Origin: JBCBXA01 sp039816825
GTDB lineage: Bacteria > Pseudomonadota > Alphaproteobacteria > Rhizobiales > Rhizobiaceae
NCBI GenBank assembly: GCA_039816825.1
Contig: JBCBXA010000074.1
Span: 1-14,649 of the forward strand
Length of the DNA stretch: 14,649 nucleotides
Direction of reading: 5' to 3'
The notes under the pieces are model-generated. The model ran no database searches and was not told the DNA's origin. It saw nothing but the letters and a program-made list of their open reading frames with translations. Within the stretch, counting starts at the first letter, position 1. The number at the start of each line of letters is the position of its first letter. Shown piece after piece: positions 14,039 to 14,649 of the stretch. Position numbers and translations under genes: made by a program.

Positions 14039-14649
14039 TCAGTTCGCCGGCGCCATGGTGGCGCGGGTGTGAACCACAGCAGCAGCCAGAAGCACCACCG
14101 CCCCACCCTGATGCGCCAGGGCCCAATCGAACGGCACGGCCAAGAGCAGCGTGCCAACACCAATCATGGCCTGGAACACAACCAGTATGGCGACCACCCA
14201 CGCACTGTTGGCCATGCGCTTGCCATCAGCATCGTAGGCCTTCGCGGAAAGCAATAGCGCGTAGGCCAAAGCAGCCACCAAGACAGCAATAGCCGTGGTT
14301 CGGTGCGTAAACTGCACCGTCTTGATGTTCTCAAAGAAGTTGAGCCACCCTGGCTCCATAGCAAACAAACCGGCAGGCACCAACGCGCCGTCCATGAGTG
14401 GCCAGGTGTTGTAAGCCAGGCCAGCGTCCATGCCAGCCACCAAGCCACCCAGCGCAATCTGGCTGAGGATAAGCAGAACCATCATGACGCCGCCCCAGCG
14501 CGCAAGCCGCCCGGCACCATCATAGTGATCGTCAGCACGACCACGCGCGAGCCATAGCACATAGGCGAAGATGATGCAGGCAAATGTCAGATGGGTGGCA
14601 AGGCGATAGGAGGCCACGTCCAGCATGGTGCCGGTCAGACCGGACGATA
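14039..14649 (-). CDS. ctaA: Haem A synthase, COX15/CtaA family (5' end beyond the window)
   Basis: An open frame runs from the right edge (codon 14647-14645) to TGA at 14041-14039, giving 202 C-terminal residues; the SSGLTG that precedes ATG 14626 belongs to the family, so that ATG is internal. The enzyme oxidises haem O to haem A for cytochrome oxidase in the inner membrane. Visible are SYRLATHLTF with a haem-ligand histidine, the QIALGGLVAGMDAGLAYNTW segment, PLMDGALVP, VQFTHRTTA and LAHQGGA, each with a conserved histidine or aromatic, and about five hydrophobic helices. The tail VVHTRATMAPAN is short. It converges on argC with no bases between the two stop codons. Confidence 0.93.
   Translation of the reverse strand, partial: SSGLTGTMLDVASYRLATHLTFACIIFAYVLWLARGRADDHYDGAGRLARWGGVMMVLLILSQIALGGLVAGMDAGLAYNTWPLMDGALVPAGLFAMEPGWLNFFENIKTVQFTHRTTAIAVLVAALAYALLLSAKAYDADGKRMANSAWVVAILVVFQAMIGVGTLLLAVPFDWALAHQGGAVVLLAAAVVHTRATMAPAN

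Noticed and set aside
14050..14064. GCGCCA-TGG-TGGCGC hairpin at the end of ctaA as terminator
   Set aside because: Six pairs with a three-base loop inside coding sequence and no T-run; too weak to call.
1..14649. CRISPR array, tRNA, rRNA, insertion sequence or attachment site
   Set aside because: No repeated spacer structure, cloverleaf, transposase motif or flanking repeats were seen on reading both strands.

Overview
The window reads as ordinary chromosome of an alphaproteobacterium, most likely Hyphomicrobiales (Rhizobiales) or a close relative. This rests on protein content (a ribosomal protein L13 starting MTTFSQKPAEVEKKW, a long N-terminal extension on S9, short type-2 ArgC, DUF2799 lipoprotein, CtaA/COX15-type haem A synthase), on gene order (aminotransferase-hom-glpX-recJ; rplM-rpsI with argC nearby) and on a TTGACA-17-CTATCT promoter of alphaproteobacterial type. 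It is recognition by eye; no search was run. Both window ends cut genes.

Layout. Positions 1-8002 are mainly a minus-strand block, read right to left: an AlaC/DapL-like aminotransferase, homoserine dehydrogenase (hom), class II fructose-1,6-bisphosphatase (glpX), the exonuclease recJ, guanine deaminase (guaD) and the N-terminal part of a DUF3772/MscS-type mechanosensitive channel that runs off the left edge. A small four-helix membrane protein gene on the plus strand (3971-4333) sits between glpX and recJ. Positions 8169-9447 carry a plus-strand group: a DUF2799 lipoprotein, a PaaI-type thioesterase fused end to end with it (TGAATG) and a 66-residue coiled-coil/single-helix protein. metY (O-acetylhomoserine sulfhydrylase) follows on the minus strand. 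From 11030 rplM and rpsI form the classic L13-S9 operon, closed by a strong terminator. A lower-GC gene for a secreted peptidoglycan-binding-like protein comes next, then argC, and finally convergent ctaA (partial) at the right edge.

Functionally the core is amino-acid metabolism: hom makes homoserine, metY can turn its acetyl ester into homocysteine, the aminotransferase handles 2-oxo acids, and argC works in arginine synthesis. GlpX serves gluconeogenesis, RecJ DNA repair and GuaD purine breakdown. The rest is envelope-related or unassigned.

I found no mobile element, CRISPR, tRNA/rRNA or obvious new multi-gene system. The most unusual items are a 21-residue, very basic insertion in the otherwise universal ribosomal protein S9, a perfect 10-bp inverted repeat in the metY leader, a bidirectional hairpin buried in the end of the 66-residue gene, a 50-codon ORF that ends in an ATGA overlap with rplM, and two genes that appear to interrupt otherwise conserved neighbourhoods. 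The longest stretch without a confident gene is 10736-11029 (294 bases), which holds the metY and rplM control regions.
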